From NCBI GenBank assembly GCA_035369845.1, contig DAOOVD010000019.1, positions 1 to 43,826 on the forward strand: a stretch of 43,826 bases of DNA, read 5' to 3'. The notes under the pieces are model-generated. The model was not told where the DNA came from, did no database searches, and saw nothing but the letters and a program-made list of their open reading frames with translations. Each line of letters opens with the position of its first letter. Positions within the stretch are counted from its first letter, which is position 1. The position numbers and the translations under genes are program-made. Shown piece by piece: positions 1 to 8,533 of this stretch. The stretch comes from DAOOVD01 sp035369845. GTDB lineage: Bacteria; Bacillota; Desulfotomaculia; Desulfotomaculales; Pelotomaculaceae.

Positions 1-8
1 CCCCCGGG

Positions 9-32
9 TGGCATTTATTTAAAAAAATGCCA
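9..32. repeat. Inverted repeat (8-bp arms) upstream of the first gene
   Basis: TGGCATTT (9-16) is the exact reverse complement of AAATGCCA (25-32), with an 8-nt A/T loop. It may be the terminator of a gene to the left of the window. The following run is only moderately T-rich, so this is uncertain. Confidence 0.35.
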
Positions 33-107
33 TTAATTTGGCGGTGAAAGTAAAACCTTCCCCCGGTATAATTAATTTACACGGAAGTTGTACGGAAGGT
101 GTTTTTG

Positions 108-1517
108 TTGAAAAATTCCGCAAGACTGGCAGTAATAATAGCTGCCGCCGCCGCTGTCCTGTTCTGCGCTTCGCCGCTTCTCGCCCAGACTTACATAGTA
201 CAAAAAGGAGACACCTTGTTTTCCATAGGGAAGAAATTCGGAGTGACTGTAAACGAAATCAAGGCAGAAAACGGCCTTGATTCCGATACGATATACACGG
301 GGCAGAAACTCTGGATTGCTGAAGGCCTGGTTTATACGGTAAAAATTGGCGACACGCTTTTTTCAATTGCCCAAAAATACGGCGTGCCGTACCAGGAACT
401 GATGCGCATGAACGGTTTTTCCACCAGCAACATTTATCCTGGACAAAAAATTTATGTTACCGCGAACAGAAACAATTACCCGGCCGGTGAGAGGACGTTG
501 AAAAGCAGGTACATCCTCGGTTTTTACGTCGACGGGGAGAAATACCATCCCGACTCCTTCGGGGTTATGGAGACAAACAGCGACCAGCTGAGTGCGATTG
601 TCCCTTTCTGGTACAGGCTTTCACCGACTGACGGCGCGGCGGTGGAGGTGCACTCCGCCGGTGAGGGACCGGCCGCGGTGGAAAAAAATGAGGTAATAAG
701 AAGAGCGCATGAGAATAATGTGCAGGTGTTTGCCCTTGTCCACAATCTGTTATACCCGGACGGGGTGAAGGGCGAAAAGCTCGCCTCGGACATGCTGTTG
801 ACTCCAGACACAAGGAGCAGGTTTGTCAACCAGTTGGAAAATTTAATAAAGGAAAACGGCTACGACGGCGTCAATCTGGATATAGAGCATGTTTATCCGA
901 ATGACAGGGACAAGTTTTCTTCGCTCGTCGGGGAACTGTACCGGAGGCTTGCCCCGCAGGGTTATAAAGTCACCGTGTGTGTACCGGCAAAGAAGTGGGA
1001 CGACCCCGCCAACACCTGGTCCGGTCCTTTTGACTACGAGGCAATCGGACGCAATTCCCATTACGTGGTGCTGATGACTTACGACGAGCACGGTTACTCC
1101 AGCGGACCGGGGCCCGTTGCCTCCTGCGGCTGGGTGAGTGATGTCGCCGGGTACGCGTGTGAGAAGATTCCTCCGGAAAAGATCCTGCTCGGGATACCCG
1201 GCTACGGCTTTGACTGGGAGGAAGGAGGAATGCATCCCGCATATCTGTCTTACCCGCAGGCCGTGGAGACGGCAGTTTCCCGGGGAGTAGGGGTATCCTG
1301 GGATGACCGGGCGAAGGTTCCCTATTTTTTCTACAGGGACGATGACGGACGGAATCACCAGGTCTGGTTTGAAAATGCTTCGAGCCTCACCCACAAGCTT
1401 GAAATCGTCGACAGGTACGCTTTAAGGGGAATCGCCGTCTGGAGGCTCGGGCTGGAGGACCCCGGCGTATGGGCAGTGTTGAAAAGCAAGGTTGAAGCGG
1501 TAAAAGACAGCCGTTAG
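108..1517 (+). CDS. LysM-containing GH18 family hydrolase (SleL/YaaH-like spore peptidoglycan enzyme)
   Basis: This is probably an exported N-acetylglucosaminidase-type enzyme acting on spore cortex or cell-wall peptidoglycan. The N-terminus is a signal peptide (positive start, Ala/Ile/Leu-rich core, then SPLLAQ). Two LysM repeats follow at about residues 29-72 and 76-119, each with a GDTLFSI core and a GQK motif near its end. A GH18 barrel of about 330 residues comes next, with the catalytic strand GVNLDIEHV and the later motif LMTYDEHGYSSGPGP. I chose the TTG at 108 because GGAAGG (94-99) lies 8 nt upstream and the protein then begins MKNSARLAV, a normal signal peptide; a GTG at 99 would overlap the ribosome site. 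The protein is 469 residues. LysM-LysM-GH18 is the usual SleL architecture. It converges on the next gene with a gap of about 20 bp. The family call is firm; the exact bond cleaved is inferred. Confidence 0.9.
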   Translation: MKNSARLAVIIAAAAAVLFCASPLLAQTYIVQKGDTLFSIGKKFGVTVNEIKAENGLDSDTIYTGQKLWIAEGLVYTVKIGDTLFSIAQKYGVPYQELMRMNGFSTSNIYPGQKIYVTANRNNYPAGERTLKSRYILGFYVDGEKYHPDSFGVMETNSDQLSAIVPFWYRLSPTDGAAVEVHSAGEGPAAVEKNEVIRRAHENNVQVFALVHNLLYPDGVKGEKLASDMLLTPDTRSRFVNQLENLIKENGYDGVNLDIEHVYPNDRDKFSSLVGELYRRLAPQGYKVTVCVPAKKWDDPANTWSGPFDYEAIGRNSHYVVLMTYDEHGYSSGPGPVASCGWVSDVAGYACEKIPPEKILLGIPGYGFDWEEGGMHPAYLSYPQAVETAVSRGVGVSWDDRAKVPYFFYRDDDGRNHQVWFENASSLTHKLEIVDRYALRGIAVWRLGLEDPGVWAVLKSKVEAVKDSR

Positions 1518-1538
1518 ACATTAACTTCTTTTTGCAGA

Positions 1539-2687
1539 TCAGGCGCGGGATGTTCTTTTCATTGAAAGGATGTTGCGAATAACCTGTAAGGCCGCGTCTT
1601 TCAGGTCGGAGAAATTCCCTTCCCCGTAGACAATCCTGATCATTTGCTCCGCTATCTCCGGCCTTCTTTCAATAAGATTGAAGGAGGCCGACGGGAAAGT
1701 GTAAAATATCCTGGCCAGCCTGCGGGCTATTGCCAGCTCGGCGGTGATCTGCCTGTCGACAAGTTCCTGATAGTACCCGGGAGCGTCGCCCAAACTTGTC
1801 GCGTTGTCGAGAATCGCCTGCGCGGCCAGGTAGGCGCTCTTGATGACGTAATATATGCCCTCTCCGCAGAAAGGATCGACCAGCCCTGCGGCGTCCCCCA
1901 GGAGTATTGCGGATTTGGCATGTATTTTCTTCTTTCTGCCGCCGCCGATGGGTATGGGATAACCCCTGCAGCTCAACGCCTTCGCGCCGCCGAGGCCCTC
2001 CCTGTGCAAGAAGTCGTGCAGGTGCCGCCTGAGCCCCTTGACATTGTGCATGAACGCGCCGACACCGGTGGAGAGGTGATTTTTCTTGGGGAATATCCAG
2101 CCGTATCCCCAGGGTGCGGCGCCGCAGTCTATTTTAATGGTGCCGCGGCTTTTTCCCAAAATCTCCGGGGAGCATTCAATCTCAACCTCCAGGGTCGGTC
2201 CCGTTTCTTTTGGGCTGTACAGGCCGAGCTGTCTGGCCGACCTGCCGTTTACACCGTCCGCACCTGCGAAGAGTTTCCCCCGGTAAATTTTGCCGCCTGC
2301 CGATATTAAAACCCCGCCGTTGCCTGCAGTTATTTCCTTCAGGGCTGTTCCTTCGAGTATCACCGCCCCGGCCGCCCTGGCCCGTTCTGCCAGCAGCCTG
2401 TCGAAATTACGCCGCATTACCATATATGCCACGGGAAGAGGAGAATCAACCTTCACCTCACCCTTTCCCCGGAAGTTGAAAATTACGGTGCGGACCGTGT
2501 CTTCCACCGTCTCCTGCCATGAAAAATCAAACAGGCGGGAAGTTTTGTATGTTACTCCTCCGCCGCAGGGCTTTTCCCTGGGTATTTGATCTTTTTCCAG
2601 CACAAGCACTTCCATACCGGCCCCGGCAAGCCTGCACGCCAGTGTCGACCCGGACGGCCCGGCTCCCGCGATAATTACGTCGTACAT
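1539..2687 (-). CDS. Geranylgeranyl reductase family FAD-dependent oxidoreductase
   Basis: This is a flavoprotein of the geranylgeranyl-reductase/FixC group, which reduces isoprenoid double bonds of lipids or quinones or acts as a related FAD oxidoreductase. The N-terminal Rossmann motif is AGAGPSGS (residues 7-14), followed by the family signature PREKPCGGGV near residue 36. The second FAD-contact motif GDAAGLVDPFCGEGIYY lies near residue 270, with a helical C-terminus after it. The length (382 residues) is normal. The ATG has GGGGAA upstream. The amino-acid permease gene lies upstream on the same strand, 155 bp away, so co-transcription is possible. No neighbouring gene identifies the substrate; a menaquinone or membrane-lipid role is only a possibility. 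Confidence 0.82.
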   Translation of the reverse strand: MYDVIIAGAGPSGSTLACRLAGAGMEVLVLEKDQIPREKPCGGGVTYKTSRLFDFSWQETVEDTVRTVIFNFRGKGEVKVDSPLPVAYMVMRRNFDRLLAERARAAGAVILEGTALKEITAGNGGVLISAGGKIYRGKLFAGADGVNGRSARQLGLYSPKETGPTLEVEIECSPEILGKSRGTIKIDCGAAPWGYGWIFPKKNHLSTGVGAFMHNVKGLRRHLHDFLHREGLGGAKALSCRGYPIPIGGGRKKKIHAKSAILLGDAAGLVDPFCGEGIYYVIKSAYLAAQAILDNATSLGDAPGYYQELVDRQITAELAIARRLARIFYTFPSASFNLIERRPEIAEQMIRIVYGEGNFSDLKDAALQVIRNILSMKRTSRA

Positions 2688-2842
2688 CGCGTTCAGTTCC
2701 CCGTTTTTTTTAATTTGTTTTCGGCTCCAGTTCCAATAATATTTATATGCGTCTGGCGGATTTCCTGTCAGGCGGCGGATTTTTTGGGACTGAAAAGTTG
2801 ATTCTTCGCTCGTGCTGCGGGTGGGCGGTGTTTTTGAGCGGT

Positions 2843-4318
2843 TTATGGTTTGCCGCCGTTTTTTCGCAAGCCGGCATACTTTTTCAAGGCCGGTTCCGCG
2901 ACAATTTTTCCGGGGGCTGCCGGTGCACGCTCCCCGGCCAGCAGGCTGTGTTTAATGCCGTAAGCGAAGTAAACGGCGAGTCCGGCGGCAATCCATACCA
3001 CAAAGCGTATCCAGGTGAGCCTCGGCAGGTTTAAAGCGAGATATACGGAAGCGGCCATGCTTAAAACGGGAAGCCAGGGCACCCAGGGGACGCGGAAGGG
3101 TCTGGGCAGCGCGGGCTGTTTTTTGCGCATGATCAAGAGGCCCAGCGATACGGCGGTGAAAGCGCTCAACGTTCCGATATTGGCCAGTTCCGCGACGGTG
3201 GTGATGGGTAGAAAGGCTCCAATGGCAGCCACGGCCAGACCGATGATTACGCTGTCCCACAAAGGGGTTTTCAAGCGGGGATGTACCCAGTCGAAAATAG
3301 GCGGGAGCAGGCCGTCCCGGGCCATGGCAAAGAATATGCGGCTTTGTCCGTAGAGGACGGCGAGCAGGACGCTTGTCAACCCGGCGAGGGCGCCCGCCGA
3401 GATAACGGCGGCGGCCCGGGGGAGCCCGGCCCGCAGCATCGCGTCCGCCACCGGGGAGGCCGTGTTGAGTGCCGTGTATGGAACCATTCCGGTTAAAACC
3501 AGGGAGACCAGAATATAGAGAACGGTGGCCAGGGTGAGGGACGCGATGATGCCGACGGTCAGGTCCCGCCGCGGGTTTTTCACCTCTTCCGCCGCCGTGG
3601 ACACGGCGTCGAAACCTATATAGGAGAAGAACACGATGGCCGCTCCCTGTATGACGCCGCCGAAACCAAAGGGTGTAAAGGGCCGCCAGTTGGCCGGATC
3701 GACATGCTTGAAGCCCAGAAAGATAAACAGCAGTATGGCGAGAAGCTTGGCCGACACCACGAATTTATTTGCCGTCGCACTGTGCCGGGTGCCGGTGATG
3801 ATCAGGGCCGTAAGCGCGAGTACGATGAGCGCTGCCGGGAGATTTACAATACCCCCGTCCGGCGGGGAGGCGGTGATTTTGGCCGGCAGCGCCAGCCCGG
3901 CCGAGCGCAGCAGATCGGTCAGGTAGGAACTCCATCCTATGGCGACCGCGCCCGCCGCCACGAGATACTCCAGAATGAGGTTCCATCCCACCAGCCAGGC
4001 CGGAAGTTCACCGAGCGAGACGTAGGAGAAAGTGTAAGCGCTGCCCGCCACCGGGATCATTGAAGCCATTTCGGCGTAAACAATCGCGGCAAGACCGCTG
4101 GCCACGCCCGCCAGCGCAAAAGACAAAACCACCCCGGGACCGGCAAAATTTGCCGAGGCCACCCCGGTAAGGACGAAAATGCCCGTTCCGATAATGGCCC
4201 CCACCCCCAAAGCCGTGAGGTCGAAGGCTCCCAGAGTGCGCGGCAGCCGGTGTGGACTCTTTTCTTTTTCTGCCATCAGCATTTCGACGGATTTGGTACG
4301 CCGGTTGAGCATTTTCAT
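2843..4318 (-). CDS. APC family amino-acid permease (YfnA/CAT-like)
   Basis: This is a membrane transporter of the amino acid-polyamine-organocation superfamily. The cytoplasmic N-terminus leads into the first helix with GVGAIIGTGIFVLTG, the unwound substrate-binding motif of the superfamily. About 12 further hydrophobic segments follow, including SYIGFDAVSTAAEEVKNPRR, typical of the cationic amino-acid transporter subgroup. The length (491 residues) is normal. ATG start, with a GGAG about 5 nt before it; a second in-frame ATG two codons later is also possible. The upstream 180 bp is A/T-rich and divergent with the hydrolase gene at 4520, so promoters for both probably lie there. The substrate cannot be read from the sequence. 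Confidence 0.88.
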   Translation of the reverse strand: MKMLNRRTKSVEMLMAEKEKSPHRLPRTLGAFDLTALGVGAIIGTGIFVLTGVASANFAGPGVVLSFALAGVASGLAAIVYAEMASMIPVAGSAYTFSYVSLGELPAWLVGWNLILEYLVAAGAVAIGWSSYLTDLLRSAGLALPAKITASPPDGGIVNLPAALIVLALTALIITGTRHSATANKFVVSAKLLAILLFIFLGFKHVDPANWRPFTPFGFGGVIQGAAIVFFSYIGFDAVSTAAEEVKNPRRDLTVGIIASLTLATVLYILVSLVLTGMVPYTALNTASPVADAMLRAGLPRAAAVISAGALAGLTSVLLAVLYGQSRIFFAMARDGLLPPIFDWVHPRLKTPLWDSVIIGLAVAAIGAFLPITTVAELANIGTLSAFTAVSLGLLIMRKKQPALPRPFRVPWVPWLPVLSMAASVYLALNLPRLTWIRFVVWIAAGLAVYFAYGIKHSLLAGERAPAAPGKIVAEPALKKYAGLRKNGGKP

Positions 4319-4519
4319 TCACTCCACTCTACGGATTATTATTAATTTTAAAACCGACATTTAAACTTTAAAAAATAAAAAATGGGTGCCTTATCATGGT
4401 AATATCAGATTTTCTCCGCAAAGACGGTTTGAACGGCAAGCAGGCATATTGTAATTGCCGGCAAAATAAAATAACCTGGTGGTGACGGCAAAACTGTATT
4501 GAGAAGGAGGAAGGCGAGA

Positions 4520-5158
4520 GTGAAAATACGCTGGCTTGGTCACGCGTGCTTTTTGATTGAATTGCCTGACGGGAAGACAATAATTACCGATCCTTTCGAC
4601 CGGAAACTGGGGTACCCTGAACCGGCCGTTCCGGCGGACATCGTTACGGTCAGTCACCAGCACTTTGACCACAACGCGGTCGAGGTTGTTCCGGGCAAGC
4701 CGGACGTGGTTCAAAAAGAGGGACGGCATTCCCCGGGCGGCATTGCGGTAACGGGAGTCCTTTCACACCACGATCCCGTTAAAGGCAGCCTGCGGGGGAG
4801 GAATATCATCTTCATTATAGAGGCGGGCGGTTTGAGGATCTGCCACCTGGGGGATCTGGGTCACGTGCTGGATAAAAAGCAGTTGGGAGAAATCGGAGCC
4901 GTTGATGTTCTGTTGATACCGGTGGGAGGCCATTTCACCGTCGGTCCCGCCGAGGCCGCCAGAGTGACGGGACAGCTGGGTCCGAAATACGTTGTGCCCA
5001 TGCATTATAAAACCGATTATATTGATTTCCCGATAACCGGCCCGGACGAATTTCTGAAAAATTTCCCCGGCTACAGGATAGAAAAGGAACTGACCGTAAC
5101 CGGGGACGACCTTCCCGAAACCACCGCGGCCGTATTGCTGGAGCTTTACAGTCCATGA
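4520..5158 (+). CDS. Metal-dependent hydrolase, metallo-beta-lactamase fold (UPF0173/YtkL-like)
   Basis: This is a small cytoplasmic metallo-hydrolase. The start has the family pattern KIRWLGHACFLIE, and the metal-binding motif SHQHFDHNAV (HxHxxDH-like) follows near residue 50. Later conserved metal-site segments are HLGDLGHV and VPMHYKTD. I chose the GTG at 4520 over the upstream TTG at 4499 because GAAGGAGG (4503-4510) lies 9 nt before it and the protein then begins directly on the first strand of the fold. The length of 212 residues fits the family (about 210-230). It stands between divergent and independent neighbours, and its substrate is unknown. Confidence 0.85.
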   Translation: MKIRWLGHACFLIELPDGKTIITDPFDRKLGYPEPAVPADIVTVSHQHFDHNAVEVVPGKPDVVQKEGRHSPGGIAVTGVLSHHDPVKGSLRGRNIIFIIEAGGLRICHLGDLGHVLDKKQLGEIGAVDVLLIPVGGHFTVGPAEAARVTGQLGPKYVVPMHYKTDYIDFPITGPDEFLKNFPGYRIEKELTVTGDDLPETTAAVLLELYSP

Positions 5159-5298
5159 AAGTTTTCGGCAGGTCCCGTCAAACAGGGAGGTTGAAGTTTT
5201 TTTCGCCCCGCATCACATATTTCCGGCCGATTCCATAATATAGCAGTTAAGACGGACCATTGTCAAATATTCCGACCGGGAAGGAGAACCGCTTTTTT

Positions 5299-6258
5299 AT
5301 GGACCGGCAGGGGAAAACCTTTGAAAACAACTGGTACTACGTGAGCGAGGCGGCGGCGGTTGACGGCCTCAGAGTGCACGGCGGGGCGATTGACAGTCTG
5401 ATTCCGTTCTGGTTCGGGGTTACGGAGAAAGGCGCCCTGGTTGATCAGTCCGACCGGGAGACTCTGGAAGTGATAAGGAAGTTCGGCATACCGGTACTTG
5501 CCATTGTCCACAACTACGCGAGCCGCCGGTACGGCCCGTTGATTCACCGTCTGCTGGCCAGCGCGGGCTTGCGCCAGGCGCTCGTGGAAAACATAGCGAA
5601 TACTCTTTCCGGTTACGGATTCCAGGGGGTAAACATAGATTTCGAGTTCGTGCCCCCCGAAGACAGGCCCTTTATGACCGCGTTTATGTCGGAACTCTAT
5701 CAGGCGCTGAAATTGTACGGCCTGCTGGTCACCATATCGGTACCCCCCGAATTGCGGGACGACCCGGCCCACCCGTTTTCTGGAGCATTCAGCTACTCCG
5801 ATCTCGCCCGGCACAGCGACCAGGTGTATGTGCTGGCTTACGACGAGCACGTCGCCGAACCTGGTCCCATCGCTTCGACAGGCTTCGTCAGGGACGTGCT
5901 TGATTACGCGATAACCGTTATCCCCCGCGAGAAGATCCGGCTGGGGATGGCGGTTTACGGTCGCGACTGGTCTGCCAGCACCGAATTGCCCCGGGAGCTG
6001 TCTTACGAAGAAGCCGTGGCGAGGGCTGAACGTTTCGGGGCGGAAATCAGGTTTGATGACGGGGCGCAGGAATCCACGTACACTTATGAGGAAAACGGCG
6101 TGGAGCACGTAGTCTGGTTTGAAGAGGCCCGCAGCTTCGCCGCCAGGCTCGATCTGGCCCTGCAGATGGGTATTCCCGGTATCGGGGTGTGGCGGCTCGG
6201 TCTGGAAGACCCCCGCATCTGGCAGTTGATCGGGGAGCTTGAAGGACGTGGCGCGTAA
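5299..6258 (+). CDS. GH18 family hydrolase without LysM domains or signal peptide
   Basis: This is a paralogue of the catalytic half of the enzyme at 108-1517. The two share the catalytic strand (here GVNIDFEFV), the DEHVAEPGPIAS segment, YGRDW near the substrate groove and the C-terminal GVWRLGLEDP block. It has no export signal and no LysM repeats; it begins MDRQGKTFENNWYYV and runs straight into the barrel. The ATG at 5299 is preferred because AAGGAG (5281-5286) sits 12 nt before it; an in-frame TTG at 5260 has no clear ribosome site. The protein is 319 residues. The likely role is spore or wall glycan hydrolysis. Without a signal peptide it may act in the mother cell or be packed into the coat, as is known for YaaH-type coat proteins, but this is inference. 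Confidence 0.85.
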   Translation: MDRQGKTFENNWYYVSEAAAVDGLRVHGGAIDSLIPFWFGVTEKGALVDQSDRETLEVIRKFGIPVLAIVHNYASRRYGPLIHRLLASAGLRQALVENIANTLSGYGFQGVNIDFEFVPPEDRPFMTAFMSELYQALKLYGLLVTISVPPELRDDPAHPFSGAFSYSDLARHSDQVYVLAYDEHVAEPGPIASTGFVRDVLDYAITVIPREKIRLGMAVYGRDWSASTELPRELSYEEAVARAERFGAEIRFDDGAQESTYTYEENGVEHVVWFEEARSFAARLDLALQMGIPGIGVWRLGLEDPRIWQLIGELEGRGA

Positions 6259-6294
6259 GCCTTCTTAATTCTTATTCTTGAGTCGTACTGATGG

Positions 6295-6314
6295 GCCGCA
6301 CTGTTTAGTGCGGC
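6295..6314 (+). terminator. Perfect hairpin after the GH18 gene
   Basis: GCCGCACT (6295-6302) pairs exactly with AGTGCGGC (6307-6314) across a GTTT loop, 37 bp after the stop codon. The T-run after it is broken (TCAGACTGTTT), so it may stabilise the mRNA end rather than act as a classical terminator. Confidence 0.45.
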
Positions 6315-6315
6315 T

Positions 6316-6420
6316 CAGACTGTTTACAAACTGTCCGGAACCTTGAGGTGAAGGAAACGGGAGCGGCACGTCCGCAACCCCGCGCAGGCGGGCAGCGCCC
6401 TTGCCGGCGGCGAACGACTT
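6316..6420 (+). repeat. Dispersed intergenic repeat, copy D
   Basis: This stretch aligns with copy B (24821-24932). Both contain ACCTTGAGG, then AAGGAAACGG, then CGCAACCCCGCGC (TGCAATCCCGCGC in B), CAGCGCCCT and CGGCGGCGAACGA (CGGCGGTGAACGA in B). It occupies much of the 381-bp gap before the export operon. No convincing reading frame is present. Confidence 0.65.
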
Positions 6421-6522
6421 GCGCAGCGCTTGAGAGCGTGTTTCACCCTCGGGGCGCTTTGTTGACAGCCGCAGCCGCACTCTTTGGCGCGGCATTTTAC
6501 TTGTGCCTGAAAATAACCCCTT

Positions 6523-6589
6523 TTGAAGAAGTACGGGAGTCTGTATAATAATACTATAAGTAAACCAACACAGTTTATATAGTTTACTT
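6523..6589 (+). promoter_or_regulatory. Promoter region and candidate TetR operator of the export operon
   Basis: A perfect -10 hexamer TATAAT (6544-6549) is preceded by TTGAAG (6523-6528) with a short 15-bp spacer. Just downstream, AAGTAAAC (6558-6565) and its reverse complement GTTTACTT (6582-6589) flank a 16-bp spacer, over the expected transcription start. The operon ends with a TetR-type repressor gene, so this is a plausible autoregulatory operator. The match is by eye only. Confidence 0.4.
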
Positions 6590-6639
6590 TCTCTATGTGG
6601 TTGACTGGCGGATAATGATGAAGTGCGGGGGGATAAAAA

Positions 6640-7626
6640 ATGAAGAAGAGAGTTTTGGCGGCAGTACTGGCGGCAGCGGTAATCGGCGCCGCGGCATACC
6701 AGGGATATGTCAGGCTCGTTGCCGGGAAGCGGCCGCCTGTGCTTGAGGCGACGGGCACTATTGAAGCCACGCAGGTGGAACTGAGGGCGAAGCTTTCGGG
6801 GACCTTGCAAAATTTTTCAGTTGCTTCCGGTGACCGGTTAAAGAAGGGCCAGTTGGTGGCAATAATCTCCCGGAACGACCTGGTTGCCCAGAGAGAACGG
6901 GACGCCCTGGGGGTTGTAAAGGCCAGGGCCCAGCTGGAGGACCTCGTTTCGGGACCAAGAGAGCAGGAGATAAGGGATGCCGGGATTGCCGTTGAGGCGG
7001 CCCGGATTAATTACGAAAAGGCCGGAAGAGATTACGACAGGGCCCGCGCACTGCATCTGGAAAAAGCCATTTCCGACGCGGAGATGGAGAATGCGGAAAC
7101 GTTGTTGGAACAGTCCCGGAAACAGCTGGAGTCGGCGGAATCGAAGCTGAGCCTCCTGCTGTCCGGCAGCAGGCCGGAACAGATAGAGGCCGCAAAGGCC
7201 GAACTGGAGCGCAGCGAGGCAGTACTGAAGGCATCCGAAGCCTTGCTGGAAGACACGAAGATTATCTGCCCAATTGACGGGACAGTGCTGTCTAAAAACG
7301 CCGAGGAGGGCGAGTTCGTCCAGGCCGGCACTTCGGTCGCGACCGTAGCCGACCTTGATGATATGTGGATCAAAGTCTATATTCCGACTGACGAACTGCC
7401 GAAGGTAAGGCTTGGGCAGAAGGTTAAATTCACGGTAAGCGGCAGTTCTGCAGATTATGAAGGTGTAATTGAAGAAATTGCGTCGAAGGGCGAATATACG
7501 CCGAAAACGATCCAGACAAAAAATGAGCGGGCAAACATAGTTTACGCCGTCAAAATAAGGATTAGCAACAAGGGCGGCCTTTTAAAGCCGGGCATGCCCG
7601 CAGACGTGACCATCAGCGGGGGGTGA
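6640..7626 (+). CDS. HlyD/YbhG-like membrane fusion (periplasmic adaptor) protein
   Basis: This is the adaptor subunit of an ABC export system. An N-terminal membrane anchor (about residues 5-25, Ala/Val-rich) is followed by a biotinyl-lipoyl-like half (IEATQVELRAKLSG), a long Glu/Lys/Ala-rich alpha hairpin (about residues 80-195), the second lipoyl half (ICPIDGTVLSKNAEEGEFV) and a C-terminal beta domain ending LKPGMPADVTI. The length (328 residues) fits YbhG/YhiI relatives. The ATG follows a GGGGG stretch. It is the first gene of a five-gene operon; the next gene begins 5 bp after its stop. With only one ABC-2 permease downstream, it probably helps export a drug-like or lipid-like substrate. 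Confidence 0.88.
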   Translation: MKKRVLAAVLAAAVIGAAAYQGYVRLVAGKRPPVLEATGTIEATQVELRAKLSGTLQNFSVASGDRLKKGQLVAIISRNDLVAQRERDALGVVKARAQLEDLVSGPREQEIRDAGIAVEAARINYEKAGRDYDRARALHLEKAISDAEMENAETLLEQSRKQLESAESKLSLLLSGSRPEQIEAAKAELERSEAVLKASEALLEDTKIICPIDGTVLSKNAEEGEFVQAGTSVATVADLDDMWIKVYIPTDELPKVRLGQKVKFTVSGSSADYEGVIEEIASKGEYTPKTIQTKNERANIVYAVKIRISNKGGLLKPGMPADVTISGG

Positions 7627-7630
7627 TCGC

Positions 7631-8533
7631 ATGGTTGTGACGGAAAACCTTACCAAGGTATTCGGCTCTATGACAGCGGTCGACCGGGTCGGCCTGAGGG
7701 TGGAACGGGGTGACATTTTCGGCCTGGTGGGGCCGGACGGGGCCGGCAAAACCACGCTGCTCAGGATGATCTGCGGTTTGATTGCCCCCACCTCCGGACA
7801 TGTCCGTCTTTTTGGAGAAGGCGGCGGGAAAAGTGAGCGCGGGGTTTTCGGTTATATGCCCCAGAGGTTCAGCCTTTACGGAGATCTCACCGTTATGGAG
7901 AATATCAGGTTCATCGCGTCACTTTATAAGATAGACCGAAAAACCGTTGACCGGCGTGCTGGAGAGATACTGGAGATGACCGGCCTTAACAGGTTCAAAT
8001 CCAGGTTTGCGGACGACCTGTCCGGCGGAATGAAGCAAAAACTTTCGCTGACCTGTGCCCTGGTGACCAGGCCTTCACTGCTTGTACTGGACGAGCCCAC
8101 CTACGGGGTCGATCCCGAGTCGCGCAAGGAATTCTGGAAAATTCTTTACCAGTTGAATAAAGAGGGGGTTACCGTCCTGGTATCCACCTCTTATATGGAC
8201 GAGGCGGAGTATTGCAAGAGAGTAGCCTTTATGGACGGGGGGAAAATCATGTCAACGGACACGCCCGGCCGTCTGAAGGAAAATTTTGCGTACAGCATTG
8301 TCGAACTGAAAACAGACGTGAAGGACCTCGATTTTCTGAACGGACTGCCGGAAGTCGCGGACGCCGGCTTTTTCGGCGACAGGTACCATCTGGCGGTGCG
8401 CGAGGCGGACAGGTCGGTTCCCGCAATTGCAAAAGCGCTGGCGGACAAGGGGATTGAAATATATCACTTGGAAATAATCCCTCCTTCAATGGAAGACGTT
8501 TTTGTGTTTCTGGCGGAAAGGGAGGCGGTTTAA
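7631..8533 (+). CDS. ABC transporter ATP-binding protein (first of a pair, YbhF N-half-like)
   Basis: This is a nucleotide-binding subunit of the exporter. It has Walker A GPDGAGKTT, signature LSGGMKQ, Walker B LLVLDEPTYGVDP and a C-terminal extension of about 80 residues as in the DrrA/CcmA group. The H-loop reads STSYMDEAE, so the usual His is Ser. The next gene has the His (TTHYMDEAE) but a changed D-loop. The two proteins resemble the two halves of E. coli YbhF as separate genes and probably form an asymmetric heterodimer. ATG start, 300 residues; its stop abuts the next start codon. Confidence 0.88.
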   Translation: MVVTENLTKVFGSMTAVDRVGLRVERGDIFGLVGPDGAGKTTLLRMICGLIAPTSGHVRLFGEGGGKSERGVFGYMPQRFSLYGDLTVMENIRFIASLYKIDRKTVDRRAGEILEMTGLNRFKSRFADDLSGGMKQKLSLTCALVTRPSLLVLDEPTYGVDPESRKEFWKILYQLNKEGVTVLVSTSYMDEAEYCKRVAFMDGGKIMSTDTPGRLKENFAYSIVELKTDVKDLDFLNGLPEVADAGFFGDRYHLAVREADRSVPAIAKALADKGIEIYHLEIIPPSMEDVFVFLAEREAV

